A DNA stretch of 8,205 nucleotides from Bacteroidales bacterium (lineage in GTDB: Bacteria; Bacteroidota; Bacteroidia; Bacteroidales; NBLH01), in assembly GCA_026988445.1 (NCBI GenBank), contig JALSLF010000529.1, positions 1-8,205 of the forward strand. Direction: 5' to 3'. Both the position numbers and the translations under genes were made by a program. This document shows, one piece after another, positions 1 through 7,077 of this stretch. Every line of letters starts with the position of its first letter. The first letter of the stretch is position 1. The notes under the pieces were generated by a model that was given only the letters and a program-made list of their open reading frames with translations, had not been told where the DNA came from and did no database searches.

Positions 1-912
1 TTATTCCGTATCAACCCGAATAGAATCCTCAATTTATTGTCATTTCCGGTTCTTATCGTTTATTATATTCTTTTTCCTATTTCTAAATTTACCATGTGGA
101 TTTCATCTTTTTTACTAAAATCTATTTTAGGCGTTGATATTAAAGAAGAACCCGAAAAAAATGTATTCGGTAAAGTTGATTTAGACCATATAATTGATGC
201 CAGCCAACCGGAAAACGTAACAAAAGAAGAAATTGAACATGATATTAAACTCTTCCAAAACGCATTGGATTTCTCAAAAATTAAATTACGTGAATGTGTT
301 GTGCCGCGTACAGAATTAATTGCATTAGAGATAAACAGCCCTATCAGTAGGCTCAAACAAAAGTTTATAGAAACCGGACTCTCTAAAATATTAATTTACG
401 AAGAAACAATTGACAATATCATTGGTTATGTACAATCGTCCGATTTATTTCATAACCCAAAGGATATTCGCTCCATGTTAAAATCTTTAATTATAGTACC
501 TGAAACCATGCCTGCTCAAAAATTATTAAATAAATTCATGAAACAACAAAAAAATATAGCACTGATTGTTGATGAATTTGGAGGTACCGCAGGAATTGTT
601 ACTACCGAAGATATAATTGAAGAAATTTTTGGAGAAATTGAGGATGAGCATGATACAAGTGAACTGCAAGAAACAAAAATCAATGAAAATGAATATATTT
701 TTGCCGGCAGATTGGAGATTGATTACCTGAACGAGAAATATAATCTCAATATTCCCGAGTCGGAAGATTATGAAACCATAGCCGGTTTTATTCTGCATTT
801 TCACGAAGAAATACCCAATGAAAACGATTTAATCGAAATAAAACCATTTAAGTTTCATATTCTTAAAGTAGAAAGCCCGAGAATTGAACTTGTTAAGTTA
901 ATTAAAGACTAA
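1..912 (+). CDS. CNNM/CBS/CorC_HlyC 'hemolysin family' membrane protein (5' end outside window)
   Basis: The frame is open from base 1, so the gene starts upstream and 303 residues are visible. A TTG at 37 is internal and is not the start. The visible part opens with the hydrophobic end of a CNNM membrane domain (about nt 22-132). A cytoplasmic CBS pair follows, beginning near VVPRTE (nt 298-315) and containing the family signature IALIVDEFGGTAGIVTTED (nt 556-612). A CorC_HlyC domain forms the C-terminus (about nt 676-909). Proteins of this family are linked to divalent cation (Mg2+/Co2+) transport or its regulation; the 'hemolysin' name is historical. The signature lets me place the family with high confidence, but not the ion. 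GldE is a related Bacteroidota protein; I do not see features that make this one GldE. It ends 66 bases before the restriction-modification cassette, on the same strand. Confidence 0.93.
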   Translation, partial: LFRINPNRILNLLSFPVLIVYYILFPISKFTMWISSFLLKSILGVDIKEEPEKNVFGKVDLDHIIDASQPENVTKEEIEHDIKLFQNALDFSKIKLRECVVPRTELIALEINSPISRLKQKFIETGLSKILIYEETIDNIIGYVQSSDLFHNPKDIRSMLKSLIIVPETMPAQKLLNKFMKQQKNIALIVDEFGGTAGIVTTEDIIEEIFGEIEDEHDTSELQETKINENEYIFAGRLEIDYLNEKYNLNIPESEDYETIAGFILHFHEEIPNENDLIEIKPFKFHILKVESPRIELVKLIKD

Positions 913-978
913 TATTTCAATATATAGAGAAATCAAATTAACATAATTATATACTGAAATTTTGGAGAAAAAAATTAA

Positions 979-1836
979 ATGGAAACAAAACATAAAGTAA
1001 TATTTGGTAATTCAATGAGGATGATAGAAATCCGTAATGAAAGTATTCATTTAATTATTACATCTCCACCTTATTTCAATGCACCGTTTGACTACAAAGG
1101 ACTTTTCAACAATTATGAACAATATCTCGGTGTCTTAAAAAATATGGCAAAAGAAGCCTACCGTGTATTGCAACAAGGCAGAATATTTGCTTTGAATATT
1201 GATGATATGCTTGTGAATGGTGAAAAATATCCAATTACTGCTGACGCTATAAAGATTTTTCAAAAGGTTGGCTTTAGGTATCGAGATAAAATAGTTTGGA
1301 AAAAACCAGACGGATATTTACGAATAAGTAAACGAAGTGGAGTTTTATTACAAAATCCATATCCTATGTATTTTTATCCCGATAATCTATTAGAAAGCAT
1401 TATCATTTTTCAAAAAGGAAGGTTTAATTATCGTTCAATCTCAAAGGAAGTAAGGGAAAAATCAAAAATTGATAAAAAAGAATTTCAACAAAACAATTGG
1501 CATAAAACCATTTGGGAAATAACTAATGTTCTACCCGGTTCAAAACTTGAAAAAGGAGTTGCAGCATTCCCCGATGAATTGCCATACAGACTAATAAAAC
1601 TTTTTTCGTATATTGGCGAAACAGTGCTTGACCCATTCCTCGGTAGCGGAACGACAATGAAAGTGGCAAATCAATTAAACCGAAATTCAATAGGCATTGA
1701 AATAATTAGAGATTTGGAAAAAATTATTAGACAAAAAGTTAATTCCAATAATTTAGAAATTGTAGAAAGGAACAAGGGGAAATACAGATTTGTAACATTG
1801 GATTATATTGAAAAAAGAAAAAATGTGGCTAATTGA
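979..1836 (+). CDS. Beta-class DNA amino-methyltransferase (SPPY; N4-cytosine or N6-adenine), restriction-modification
   Basis: This 285-residue protein is an S-adenosylmethionine-dependent DNA methyltransferase of the N6_N4 (PF01555-type) family. The catalytic motif IV is TSPPY at residues 28-32. The AdoMet-binding motif I, DPFLGSGTT, is at residues 218-226 and follows a motif X segment (FPDELPYRLI from 197). Motif IV before motif I is the beta-class order, so the stretch of about residues 105-180 between them should hold the target recognition region. SPPY is typical of N4-cytosine enzymes, though some N6-adenine enzymes share it, so the modified base is uncertain. The ATG at 979 has GGAG at 964-967, a fair ribosome-binding site with somewhat long spacing. 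It is the first gene of the cassette and lies 40 bases before the nuclease, so protection would be made before cutting. The length fits a complete enzyme. Confidence 0.93.
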   Translation: METKHKVIFGNSMRMIEIRNESIHLIITSPPYFNAPFDYKGLFNNYEQYLGVLKNMAKEAYRVLQQGRIFALNIDDMLVNGEKYPITADAIKIFQKVGFRYRDKIVWKKPDGYLRISKRSGVLLQNPYPMYFYPDNLLESIIIFQKGRFNYRSISKEVREKSKIDKKEFQQNNWHKTIWEITNVLPGSKLEKGVAAFPDELPYRLIKLFSYIGETVLDPFLGSGTTMKVANQLNRNSIGIEIIRDLEKIIRQKVNSNNLEIVERNKGKYRFVTLDYIEKRKNVAN

Positions 1837-1876
1837 TTTTATAAAATAGTTTTTTGAAAAAAGGAAATTAAGAAAT

Positions 1877-2956
1877 ATGAATATAACAGCACTAATAACG
1901 GGAATTGAATACAATCCGAAGCTAACTAATGATTTGACGGTTTTTGATTTTAAAAACTTTAATATCAATGAATTGCCTGCAAATTGTTTGATAAATTATG
2001 ATGGTTTTTCATTTGGATTATCAAAATGGGTTTCGCCCAAAAGAACTCGTTCTTATCCTTACGAAAGAGTTTATAATACGCTTGGAACTGCAAAACGAAT
2101 AACGGTTATTCCCATTATCAAAGATGAAGGGAAAAGAGGCGACAGAGATTTTATCCAATGGGACACGATTTCATTAATGAGTTTACTTGATGTTTTTGTG
2201 GTTTTTGCGTATTACAAAAGAGCTGAAAAGCATAAAACACGACGTAACAAAGTAACTAATCAACAGTTTGATAATGAATTAGTAAAACAAAAGATTTCCG
2301 AAATTAAAAACTATCATAGTTCCGCATTACATTGGAATTTAAAAGAAATCAAAGAATCATTTCCTGATTTAATTCAAAAAGCAAAAACATCCTACAATAC
2401 AATCGGAAAGCAATTAGCTGTAGAATTTCACAACGAACAAGGTATTGACAAATTTGCCAATCAATTTATCAACGGCGTAAAAGATTTTATGCAAACTTCA
2501 CGATTAAAAGCACAAGAGGCACAAAATCGAGAAATGCAGACTATTCAACCAAAAGAAGCTTTATCAACATTAACCAAGGCAACTATAACTATTGAAAATT
2601 ATCTTGGCGGAAAATATTATTTTACTACCGATGAAATAAGAATTGAAAAAGACAAAATCTATTTAATTGAAGCCAAACATTCAAGAAATTCAATTTTGCC
2701 AAGTATTGGCGATATAAAAGACGGATTACTTAAAATGATACTCTATACAAATCTTAAAAATGTATCTGTAAATGGTAATGAATATTCAGCAATTCCTGTT
2801 TTAAAATTAACTTCGTCAAAATTAACAAGTGATATTTCTAAATCTGAAATTGAAACCAATACGGTTTTGAACAAAAGACAAAAAGAAATACTCAACAAAT
2901 TGTTTGGAGAAGCCAACGAAAATAGTTTTGAAGTAATAATTGAAAAAGCAGTATAA
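1877..2956 (+). CDS. Type II restriction endonuclease, PD-(D/E)XK-like
   Basis: This 359-residue protein sits between two DNA methyltransferases, which is the main reason to call it the restriction enzyme. A plausible PD-(D/E)XK nuclease core lies in the C-terminal third: D252 (in TTDEIRIEKD), then E265 and K267 in LIEAKHS, after a beta-strand-like IYLIEAK. It is followed by SILPSIGDIKDGLLKMILY, a pattern usual after the catalytic ExK in such enzymes. The N-terminal part has a charged motif, KDEGKRGDRDFIQWDT (residues 82-97), which I recall as conserved among uncharacterised restriction enzymes. A middle part (about 130-225) is predicted helical and probably contacts DNA or joins domains. AAGGAA at 1861-1866 lies about 10 bases before the ATG. 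The stop is 2 bases before the next ATG. I cannot name a prototype enzyme or its target. The catalytic residues are inferred from pattern only. Confidence 0.85.
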   Translation: MNITALITGIEYNPKLTNDLTVFDFKNFNINELPANCLINYDGFSFGLSKWVSPKRTRSYPYERVYNTLGTAKRITVIPIIKDEGKRGDRDFIQWDTISLMSLLDVFVVFAYYKRAEKHKTRRNKVTNQQFDNELVKQKISEIKNYHSSALHWNLKEIKESFPDLIQKAKTSYNTIGKQLAVEFHNEQGIDKFANQFINGVKDFMQTSRLKAQEAQNREMQTIQPKEALSTLTKATITIENYLGGKYYFTTDEIRIEKDKIYLIEAKHSRNSILPSIGDIKDGLLKMILYTNLKNVSVNGNEYSAIPVLKLTSSKLTSDISKSEIETNTVLNKRQKEILNKLFGEANENSFEVIIEKAV

Positions 2957-2958
2957 CA

Positions 2959-3807
2959 ATGATAAAAAGTCCATTAAGATATCCCGGTGGAAAAAGTAGA
3001 GCAATTAAGTTTATTACTCCATTGATACCAGAATTTAAAGAATATAGAGAACCATTTGTTGGCGGAGGTTCTGTATTTGTATATTTAAAACAAAAATATC
3101 CGAATAGAAGATTTTGGATAAATGATATTTATGAAAATTTGTATCATTTTTGGAAACAATTGCAACAAAATCCAGAAAAATTAATTCATCAAATCCAATA
3201 TTGGAAAGATAATTCTGAAATAGGCAAAGATTTACACAAATATTTGATAGAAAATATTGATAGCTTTGATAATTTGAACAAAGCAGCTGCATTTTTTGTA
3301 TTTAACCGTATTACTTTTTCAGGAACAACCGAAAGCGGTGGTTTCTCAAATGCTGCATTTAATAAGCGTTTTACGCAATCAAGTATTAAAAGAGTAAAAC
3401 AATTATCGTGGATTTTGAGTAAAACAAAAATCACAAATTTAGACTATCAAAGAGTATTAGAAGCAGAAGGAGAGAAGGTATTTATATTTCTCGATCCACC
3501 TTATTATTCTGCTACAAAATCTGCTTTATACGGAAAAAATGGAAATCTTCATAAAATATTTAACCACGAACGATTTGCAGAAGTTCTAAAAAACACAAAA
3601 CATAAATGGCTGATAACCTATGATGACAGCGAATACATAAGAGATTTATTTTCTTTTGGTAATATTAAAGAATGGAACTTAACTTATGGTATGAGAAATG
3701 TTGGAGACAACGGAAATCAAAAAGGTAAAGAATTATTTATTTCAAACTATTCAATATTAGATAAAAAGGAAATAAAACAAACAAAATTATTCATTAATCA
3801 AGAATAA
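2959..3807 (+). CDS. Alpha-class N6-adenine DNA methyltransferase (D12/Dam-like)
   Basis: This 282-residue protein belongs to the D12 class (PF02086) of N6-adenine methyltransferases, to which Dam and several Type II and IIS enzymes belong. Motif X/AdoMet-pocket PLRYPGGK is at residues 5-12 and motif I EPFVGGGS at 31-38. The catalytic motif IV DPPY is at 179-182, within FIFLDPPYYS. Motif I before IV with the recognition region between them is the alpha-class order, unlike the first methyltransferase here. The end, KELFISNYSI, is also typical. The ATG is 2 bases after the nuclease stop, with no clear Shine-Dalgarno, so translation is probably coupled to the nuclease. It should methylate adenine in one strand of the nuclease site. 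A stand-alone Dam role is possible but unlikely given the tight linkage. Confidence 0.94.
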   Translation: MIKSPLRYPGGKSRAIKFITPLIPEFKEYREPFVGGGSVFVYLKQKYPNRRFWINDIYENLYHFWKQLQQNPEKLIHQIQYWKDNSEIGKDLHKYLIENIDSFDNLNKAAAFFVFNRITFSGTTESGGFSNAAFNKRFTQSSIKRVKQLSWILSKTKITNLDYQRVLEAEGEKVFIFLDPPYYSATKSALYGKNGNLHKIFNHERFAEVLKNTKHKWLITYDDSEYIRDLFSFGNIKEWNLTYGMRNVGDNGNQKGKELFISNYSILDKKEIKQTKLFINQE

Positions 3808-3978
3808 ACCTTTCGTATTTCATACGTTCAAGTTACTATAAAATTAATACCAATAAAGCAAGTATGATATTATTATATTAAAGAAGATTTTTTACTTACT
3901 ACAAACTCTCATCTTAAATAAGACCATTTTTTTCAAACTTTTAGGCACAATTTTATACGAAATTTATAAGATGTATTA

Positions 3979-3986
3979 TATCTTTG
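3979..3986 (+). promoter_or_regulatory. Bacteroidota-type -7 promoter element (TATCTTTG)
   Basis: TATCTTTG matches the Bacteroidota -7 consensus TAnnTTTG exactly. It would put the transcript start near 3992, giving a 5' leader of roughly 20 bases before the ATG at 4011. I see no good -33 TTG at the usual distance upstream (about 3950-3961 reads TTTTATACGA). The element overlaps a TTG at 3984 that opens the same reading frame, which argues against that TTG as the start codon. It separates the oxidoreductase from the restriction cassette as a transcription unit. Confidence 0.6.
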
Positions 3987-4010
3987 CATAAAAACAAAAC
4001 CCGTAATAAT

Positions 4011-6917
4011 ATGTTTGAAGAGCTTAAATTACAACTTTCCGGCGAATTTTATACCGACAAAACACACAAAACCATTTATGCTAACGATGCATCGCCTTAC
4101 CAAGAACAACCTATTGCCGTGGCTGTTCCAAAAAACGAAAAAGATATTTTAACATTAATAAATTTTGCAAATAAAAACAATATCCCCCTTATACCGCGTG
4201 CAGCAGGTACATCACTTGCGGGGCAAGTAGTAGGCAAAGGGATAATCGTAGATATATCAAAGCATTTTGGTAAGATTTTAGAAATCAATAAACAAGAAAA
4301 ATGGGTACGCATACAAGCAGGTGTAGTACTTGACGAATTGAACAAATATCTCGCTGACTACGGATTGTTTTTCGGACCGGAAACATCAACATCCAATCGA
4401 TGCATGTTGGGAGGAATGTTGGGAAATAATTCGTGTGGCTCGCATTTACCGATATACGGCAGCACACGCGACCATGTTTTGGAAGTAAAAGCATTTTTAA
4501 GCGATGGCACGGAAGTTTTATTTAAAGAATTAGGCAAAGAAGAATTTGAAAAAAAATGCCTTCAAAATAATCTTGAAGGAAAAATCTATCAAAATATTCG
4601 TGAGCTATTATTTAATCCGGAAAATGTTAAAGAAATACGCAAAGAATATCCTGACCCTGATATTCCAAGAAGAAACACGGGATATGCATTAGACATTTTG
4701 CTAAATACCGAAATATTTTCGGACAGCAAACAAGCTTTTAATTTTTCAAAACTAATTGCAGGCTCAGAAGGAACCTTGGCATTTGTAACTGAAATAAAAC
4801 TAAATTTGGTATCTGTTCCACCTAAACATAAGGTGGTAATGGCAGCTCATTTTAAATCAATACACGAGTCTTTACTGGCAAACATAATTGCAGCAAAATT
4901 TAAACCCGGAGCAGTTGAACTTATTGACAAAACCATTTTAGACATTACAAAAAACAATGCTTCGCAAAAGAAAAATCGTTTTTTTATTGAAGGAGACCCT
5001 GCTGCTTTGCTGGTAATAGAATTTGCACGTGAAACACGCGAAGAGATTGACAAAATAACAAGCGATTTACAGCAAGCATTCAAAAAAGAAAATCTCGGCT
5101 ATCATTTCCCGCTAATTTACGGTAGTGATATTAATCGAATTTGGGATTTACGCAAAGCAGGGCTTGGCGTCTTGTCAAACATACCCGGCGATGCTAAACC
5201 AATTGGTTTCATAGAAGATACAGCCGTAAAAATTACCGATTTACCGGATTATATCGAAGAATTTAACAAAATCTTAAAAGAACATAATTTAGAATGTGTT
5301 TATTATGCACATGCCGGAAGCGGTGAATTGCATTTACGACCCGTTCTGAATTTAAAAAAACAAGAAGATATTGAATTATATCATACTGTAGCACTGAAAA
5401 CAGCCAAACTGGTAAAGAAATATAAAGGTTCTTTAAGTGGTGAGCATGGAGACGGGCGTTTGCGCGGTGAATTTATTCCTTTAATGCTTGGAGAACATAA
5501 TTACAATTTATTAAAAGATTTAAAAAATGCTTGGGACCCGAAACATATTTTTAATCCGAATAAAATTGTAGATACTCCGAGAATGAATACGCATTTGCGT
5601 TATCAAGCAGGACAAAAAACACCGGAGTTTGAAACCATTTTTGATTATTCAAGCACTTTGGGCTATGTGCGTGCTGCTGAAAATTGCAATGGTTCGGGCG
5701 ATTGCCGCAAAAGTCATATAATAGGGGGTACTATGTGCCCCTCTTATCAAGCTACACGAAACGAGCAAAATACTACACGTGCACGTGCCAATATGTTGCG
5801 TGATGTTTTAAACCACGACAGCAATCCTTTTGAAAATTCGGATTTATACCAAATATTAGACTTATGCCTGTCATGCAAAGCATGTAAATCAGAGTGCCCA
5901 TCGAGTGTGGATATGACCAAATTAAAAGCGGAATTTTTACAACATTATTACGATAAAAAAGGAGTACCTTTACGTAGTAAACTCATTGCAAATATTTCTA
6001 AACTTAATTATTTAATGAGTTTAATTACCCCTGTAAGTAATTTTTTCATGGGAAATAAATTTTTCTCAAGAATAATGATGAAGAGCATTGGTTTTGCAAG
6101 CGAAAGACAAATGCCTTTACTCTCGAAAACAACTTTACGGAAATTTTATCAAAAAAAATCATTTAAAATTGATCATCCTATTAAAACAGTATATCTGTTT
6201 GCCGATGAATTTACTAATTATAACGATGCAGATATAGGCATTAAAAGCATATTATTATTAGAAAAACTTGGTTATAAAGTAATTATACCCAAACATAAAG
6301 ACAGTGGACGCACCTACTTATCAAAAGGACTGACCCGAAAAGCCAAAAAAATTGCCAAACAAAACATTGATTTACTCAAAGATTATGTTTGTAATGAAAC
6401 TCCTTTAATCGGAATTGAACCTTCAACAATACTTACTTTTCGTGATGAGTATCTTGATTTTTTTGCTCCCGGAGATAAATACCGAGAAAGTGCAAACAAG
6501 ATTGCAAAAAACAGCTTTATGATTGATGAGTTTTTGGCAAATGAAATGAAAGCAGGAAATATATCAAAAGATATTTTTACAAAAGAAGCAAAAAAAATAC
6601 TATTACACGGACATTGCTATCAAAAATCACTATCATCAACAGAACCTACAAAGTATATCCTCTCCTATCCTATTAATTATGAAGTTGAAGAAATTCCATC
6701 AGGTTGTTGCGGTATGGCAGGAGCTTTCGGCTATGAAAAAGAACATTATGAGCTTTCGATGAAAGTAGGCGAAATGGTTTTATTCCCTGCAGTACGCTCT
6801 GCAAATAAAGAAACTTTAATTGCCGCACCCGGAACAAGTTGCAGGCACCAAATTAAAGACGGCACCCAACGAAATGCTATACATCCGGTTGAAGTTTTAT
6901 GGGATGCTTTAGTTTAG
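4011..6917 (+). CDS. FAD-binding and (Fe-S)-binding oxidoreductase, D-2-hydroxyacid (D-lactate/D-2-hydroxyglutarate) dehydrogenase-like
   Basis: This 968-residue protein fuses a GlcD-type flavin domain to a GlpC-type iron-sulfur domain, as in E. coli YdiJ. In order: a PCMH FAD-binding domain with PRAAGTSLAGQ (62-72), LGGMLGNNSCGSH (133-145) and GSEGTLAFVTEI (251-262); an FAD-oxidase C-terminal domain with HAGSGELHLRP (434-444) and GEHGDGRLRGEF (477-488); a cysteine group C559, C565, C576; a 4Fe-4S motif CLSCKACKSECP with C619, C622, C625 and C629; and a CCG domain with HGHCYQK (C869) and SGCCG (C899, C900). It likely oxidises a D-2-hydroxyacid and passes electrons through Fe-S centres to a carrier or quinone. 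The substrate cannot be fixed from sequence; YdiJ is a D-2-hydroxyglutarate dehydrogenase. I chose the ATG at 4011 because the upstream in-frame TTG (3984) lies within the promoter. The nearer half of the CCG pair (about 727-770) has DSGR where CCGR is usual. Confidence 0.9.
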   Translation: MFEELKLQLSGEFYTDKTHKTIYANDASPYQEQPIAVAVPKNEKDILTLINFANKNNIPLIPRAAGTSLAGQVVGKGIIVDISKHFGKILEINKQEKWVRIQAGVVLDELNKYLADYGLFFGPETSTSNRCMLGGMLGNNSCGSHLPIYGSTRDHVLEVKAFLSDGTEVLFKELGKEEFEKKCLQNNLEGKIYQNIRELLFNPENVKEIRKEYPDPDIPRRNTGYALDILLNTEIFSDSKQAFNFSKLIAGSEGTLAFVTEIKLNLVSVPPKHKVVMAAHFKSIHESLLANIIAAKFKPGAVELIDKTILDITKNNASQKKNRFFIEGDPAALLVIEFARETREEIDKITSDLQQAFKKENLGYHFPLIYGSDINRIWDLRKAGLGVLSNIPGDAKPIGFIEDTAVKITDLPDYIEEFNKILKEHNLECVYYAHAGSGELHLRPVLNLKKQEDIELYHTVALKTAKLVKKYKGSLSGEHGDGRLRGEFIPLMLGEHNYNLLKDLKNAWDPKHIFNPNKIVDTPRMNTHLRYQAGQKTPEFETIFDYSSTLGYVRAAENCNGSGDCRKSHIIGGTMCPSYQATRNEQNTTRARANMLRDVLNHDSNPFENSDLYQILDLCLSCKACKSECPSSVDMTKLKAEFLQHYYDKKGVPLRSKLIANISKLNYLMSLITPVSNFFMGNKFFSRIMMKSIGFASERQMPLLSKTTLRKFYQKKSFKIDHPIKTVYLFADEFTNYNDADIGIKSILLLEKLGYKVIIPKHKDSGRTYLSKGLTRKAKKIAKQNIDLLKDYVCNETPLIGIEPSTILTFRDEYLDFFAPGDKYRESANKIAKNSFMIDEFLANEMKAGNISKDIFTKEAKKILLHGHCYQKSLSSTEPTKYILSYPINYEVEEIPSGCCGMAGAFGYEKEHYELSMKVGEMVLFPAVRSANKETLIAAPGTSCRHQIKDGTQRNAIHPVEVLWDALV

Positions 6918-7000
6918 AAAAAATACTATTTCTTGTACACACCCATACTACAAACATTTATGGAACAAAAACAGCAGCTCATCAAAAAATAGGAAAGAAG

Positions 7001-7024
7001 CAGGTAAAAAAGTAGGTAAAAAAA
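7001..7024 (+). repeat. Short tandem repeat, two copies of about 12 bases
   Basis: AGGTAAAAAA occurs at 7002-7011 and again at 7014-7023, a period of 12 bases, in the spacer between the oxidoreductase and the secreted protein. The two copies differ only at the flanking bases. The rest of the spacer (6918-7077, 160 bases) shows no convincing ORF or terminator. The repeat may be chance in A-rich sequence; I assign no function. Confidence 0.4.
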
Positions 7025-7077
7025 GCATTTTAAGCTAACTTTAAGTTTTAAAATTAACCAAATAATCCTAAAACTGT

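Noticed and set aside
37..39. TTG at 37 as the start of the CNNM/CBS protein
   Set aside because: The frame is open to base 1 and encodes plausible membrane-domain residues before it; the family has a longer N-terminal membrane domain, so the real start is upstream of the window.
1847..1856. TAGTTTTTTG before the nuclease as a Bacteroidota -7 box
   Set aside because: It has four bases rather than two between TA and TTTG, and the 40-base gap fits an operon; the evidence for an internal promoter is too weak.
979..3807. BREX, DISARM or other multi-gene defence island around the methyltransferases
   Set aside because: No PglZ, helicase, ATPase or other partner is present; flanking genes are a CNNM protein and an oxidoreductase, so a stand-alone Type II system fits best.
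3814..3826. Hairpin CGTAT-TTC-ATACG after the second methyltransferase as a terminator
   Set aside because: The stem is only 5 bp and no T-run follows, so it is not a convincing intrinsic terminator; it could still be an mRNA end structure.
6917..6935. AGAAA...TTTCT inverted repeat after the oxidoreductase as a terminator
   Set aside because: A 5-bp AT-only stem with no T-run is expected by chance here.
7036..7049. TAACTTTA and TAAGTTTT as the promoter of the secreted FGE-like gene
   Set aside because: Each differs from TAnnTTTG at one base and no -33 element is evident; near matches are frequent in AT-rich DNA.
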